Of a stretch of DNA of 7,332 nt, positions 5,817-7,332 are shown piece after piece. A program made the translations under genes and the position numbers. The DNA lies in assembly GCA_003501375.1 (NCBI GenBank), contig DNPO01000058.1, forward strand, positions 1-7,332, in the 5' to 3' direction. Position 1 is the first letter of the stretch. Every line of letters begins with the position of its first letter. Source of the stretch: Candidatus Sumerlaeota bacterium. Lineage in GTDB: Bacteria > Sumerlaeota > Sumerlaeia > UBA8349. Under the pieces are notes generated by a model. It had not been told where the DNA came from. It made no database searches and saw only the letters and a list, made by a program, of their open reading frames with translations.

Positions 5817-6020
5817 GGGTGCATCTTAAGTTTGTTACCGTCTTTGTAGTTCTTTGCGGCTTTGCGCCTTTGCGTGAAAAATGAAGTTGCCGTGTCTTTG
5901 GCCCAACGCCTGCAACGCCGAAATGCCTGTCTCACGCAAAGGCGCAAAGCCGCAAAGAACGGCAAGATATATTTTCCCGGTTGATGGCAAAGGAAAAGGT
6001 AACAAATTCAAGATGCACCC
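5817..6020. repeat. Nested palindromic intergenic repeat with CGCAAAG units (MITE/REP-like)
   Basis: Two pairs of inverted arms share one centre region. The inner arms, 5849-5877 and 5932-5960, are perfect 29-bp inverted repeats built from the 9-mer periodic unit (CGCAAAGGCGCAAAGCCGC on the plus strand of the right arm). The outer arms, 5817-5839 and 5998-6020, match at 21 of 23 positions. The inner loop is 54 nt, and the spacers between outer and inner arms are unequal (9 and 37 nt). CGCAAAGGCGCAAAG-type sequences occur in the intergenic DNA of many bacteria and are often mis-called as small Arg/Gln/Lys-rich proteins. The element fills most of the gap between the oxidoreductase and the methyltransferase and could act as a strong RNA structure at the oxidoreductase mRNA 3' end. 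I saw no transposase and no target-site duplication. Confidence 0.8.
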
Positions 6021-6040
6021 CGCTGCCCTCATCCCTTTTC

Positions 6041-7332
6041 TTATCTCTGACACATCAGATAGGTTTTATACCCGCCGGTTTGATTGCGACAGGCAAAACC
6101 GTGCTGCGATAAAATGCGGCAGGCGAGATAACCGCGGAGGCCGACTTGACAGAAGACAAGAAATTCCTTGTCATGAGACAACTCGCCCAAGCGCGCGCGC
6201 AGGGTATCCAGCGGAATATTTATCGCACCGGGAACGGTTCCTGCGCCAAACTCCACCGGGGTGCTGACATCAAGGAGCGCTTGATTCGGCTGTGGGTTTA
6301 GCATGTCGGCAACCTGGCACAATTTAACGTCGCCGCGCAGGGCGTTGCCCGCGACAAAGCCGGCATAGTTAATCACATCCTTGGCAGCGCCATACGGCGG
6401 GGCGTAAGACAGTTCCGCTTCTTCCAGGTCAAATACAGTCATGCCACTTTGCAGCGCCATCGCAATGACATCCATGCGTTTGTCAATGCCGTCCATTCCA
6501 ACCGCCTGCGCGCCCAACACCTTGCCGTTTTGCGGGTCGAACAGGAGTTTGAAACTGATGGGACTCGCCCCCGGGTAATAACTGGCATGACTTGCGGGAT
6601 GAACATACACCTTTTCGTACGGGCGTTTCAGCCGCACCGCTGCTTTTTCGCTAAGGCCGGTGATGCCGATGGCTAATCCGAAAATTTTGCAAATCGCCGT
6701 GCCCTGCGTGCCGCGCCACTTGGTATCCCGTCCAAAAATGGCGTCTGCCGCAATACGCCCCTGGCGATTCGCCGGGCCGGCCAGCGGTAAAAGCGCAGGC
6801 GTCCCCGTGATCGGTTCGTGCGTTTCAATTGCGTCGCCTACGGCATAAATATCCGGGTCAGAGGTTTGCATTTGATCGCTTACGGCGATGCCGCCGAAAG
6901 CGCCCAGTTCCAGCCCGGCTTCGCGGGCCAAACGGACATCGGGTTTGACGCCAATGGCCAATATTGCCAGTCCGCAAGCAATAACTTCTCCGGTGCTGAG
7001 CGTTACATTTAACCCGTTGAGCGTTTCTTCAAAAGCGTTTGCGGACATACCCAGTTTTAGCGTTACGCCGTGACGCTTGAGTTCGTTGTGCAGGGGGGTG
7101 GCCATTTCCGCATCGACGGGGCCCATTACCTGATGCGCCAATTCCACCAGCGTAACCTCAACCCCGCGCTCCACCAACGCCTCGGTCATTTCCAGCCCGA
7201 TATAGCCGCCGCCAATAACAACAGCGGATTTATGTACCGGGGCCGCGCTCATTTCGGAAGCCGTTGCGGCATCTTCAGAATCAAAGGTTGATAATATTTG
7301 TTGAATCGCATCCATGTCGGCAAGGTTGCGTA
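6041..7332 (-). CDS. FAD/NAD(P)-dependent CoA-disulfide reductase-like oxidoreductase with C-terminal rhodanese domain (5' end outside window)
   Basis: The frame stays open to the window edge, where R-N-L-A-D-M-D-A-I matches an internal family segment, so the Met at 7315 is not the start and about 130 N-terminal residues (FAD-binding GxGxxG and the active-site Cys of CoA-disulfide reductases) are missing. Counting from that Met: the NAD(P)-binding motif V-V-I-G-G-G-Y-I-G-L-E at 32-42; the FAD-contacting T-S-D-P-D-I-Y-A-V-G-D-A at 151-162; the dimerisation domain at about 203-325 with the L-S-Y-A-P-P-Y-G-A-A-K-D signature (302-313); and a rhodanese domain at about 332-424 with active-site loop C389-Q-V-G-L-R. 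Such fusions reduce CoA disulfide, CoA persulfide or polysulfide with NAD(P)H, the rhodanese Cys carrying sulfane sulfur. The exact substrate cannot be fixed here. The stop lies 20 nt before the palindromic repeat. Confidence 0.93.
   Translation of the reverse strand, partial: RNLADMDAIQQILSTFDSEDAATASEMSAAPVHKSAVVIGGGYIGLEMTEALVERGVEVTLVELAHQVMGPVDAEMATPLHNELKRHGVTLKLGMSANAFEETLNGLNVTLSTGEVIACGLAILAIGVKPDVRLAREAGLELGAFGGIAVSDQMQTSDPDIYAVGDAIETHEPITGTPALLPLAGPANRQGRIAADAIFGRDTKWRGTQGTAICKIFGLAIGITGLSEKAAVRLKRPYEKVYVHPASHASYYPGASPISFKLLFDPQNGKVLGAQAVGMDGIDKRMDVIAMALQSGMTVFDLEEAELSYAPPYGAAKDVINYAGFVAGNALRGDVKLCQVADMLNPQPNQALLDVSTPVEFGAGTVPGAINIPLDTLRARLGELSHDKEFLVFCQVGLRGYLACRILSQHGFACRNQTGGYKTYLMCQR

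Noticed and set aside
5741..6053. Small Arg/Gln/Lys-rich open frames overlapping the palindromic repeat (minus strand, about 72-74 residues)
   Set aside because: They translate the CGCAAAG repeat in different frames (T-Q-R-R-K-A-A-K and similar), overlap each other and lack ribosome-binding sites. This is a known source of spurious gene calls.
1..7332. CRISPR array, tRNA or rRNA genes, transposase or phage genes
   Set aside because: No regularly spaced direct repeats, no tRNA-like cloverleaf or rRNA segment, and no transposase, integrase or phage protein motif was seen.

Overview
The window holds six protein genes, all on the minus strand, so transcription runs from high to low coordinates. 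The sequence looks like an ordinary bacterial chromosome. The two prepilins have the R-A-F-T-L-(I/A)-E cleavage motif that is common in Verrucomicrobiota and related PVC/Lentisphaerae-type bacteria. The mix of chemotaxis, type IV pilus or type II secretion, and anaerobe-style iron-sulfur and disulfide redox genes fits a free-living member of that broad group. This placement is an inference from motifs and was not tested phylogenetically.

Layout in order of transcription. (1) Positions 7332-6041 encode the C-terminal three quarters of a flavin-dependent pyridine nucleotide-disulfide oxidoreductase of the CoA-disulfide reductase/NADH oxidase type, fused to a C-terminal rhodanese domain; its N-terminus lies outside the window. 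(2) Positions 6020-5817 hold a gene-free, nested palindromic repeat built from CGCAAAG-type units. (3) Positions 5684-4420 are a translationally coupled pair: a class I SAM-dependent methyltransferase, then a small NapH-like membrane protein with two ferredoxin-type [4Fe-4S] motifs. (4) Positions 4383-3736 are a self-contained ribosomal protein L19 (rplS) unit with an A-tract promoter candidate, a structured 5' leader, a GTG start with a strong Shine-Dalgarno, and an intrinsic terminator. (5) Positions 3692-1477 are a monocistronic methyl-accepting chemotaxis protein unit with a sigma-70-like promoter candidate and a terminator with a perfect 20-bp stem. (6) Positions 1179-45 are two small prepilin-like genes (GspI/PilV-like, then GspJ/PilW-like) behind a good sigma-54-type (-24/-12) promoter candidate.

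The chemoreceptor and the pilin pair may share a motility or surface-sensing role, and the oxidoreductase and iron-sulfur protein may share a redox or sulfur role, but the sequence shows only proximity. The least explained parts are non-coding: the rplS leader (three consecutive hairpins, one closed by a GNRA tetraloop, plus an upstream anti-Shine-Dalgarno sequence), the nested palindrome at 5817-6020, and the -24/-12 element before the pilins. I see no tRNA, rRNA, CRISPR array, transposase or phage gene, and no clear undescribed multi-gene system.
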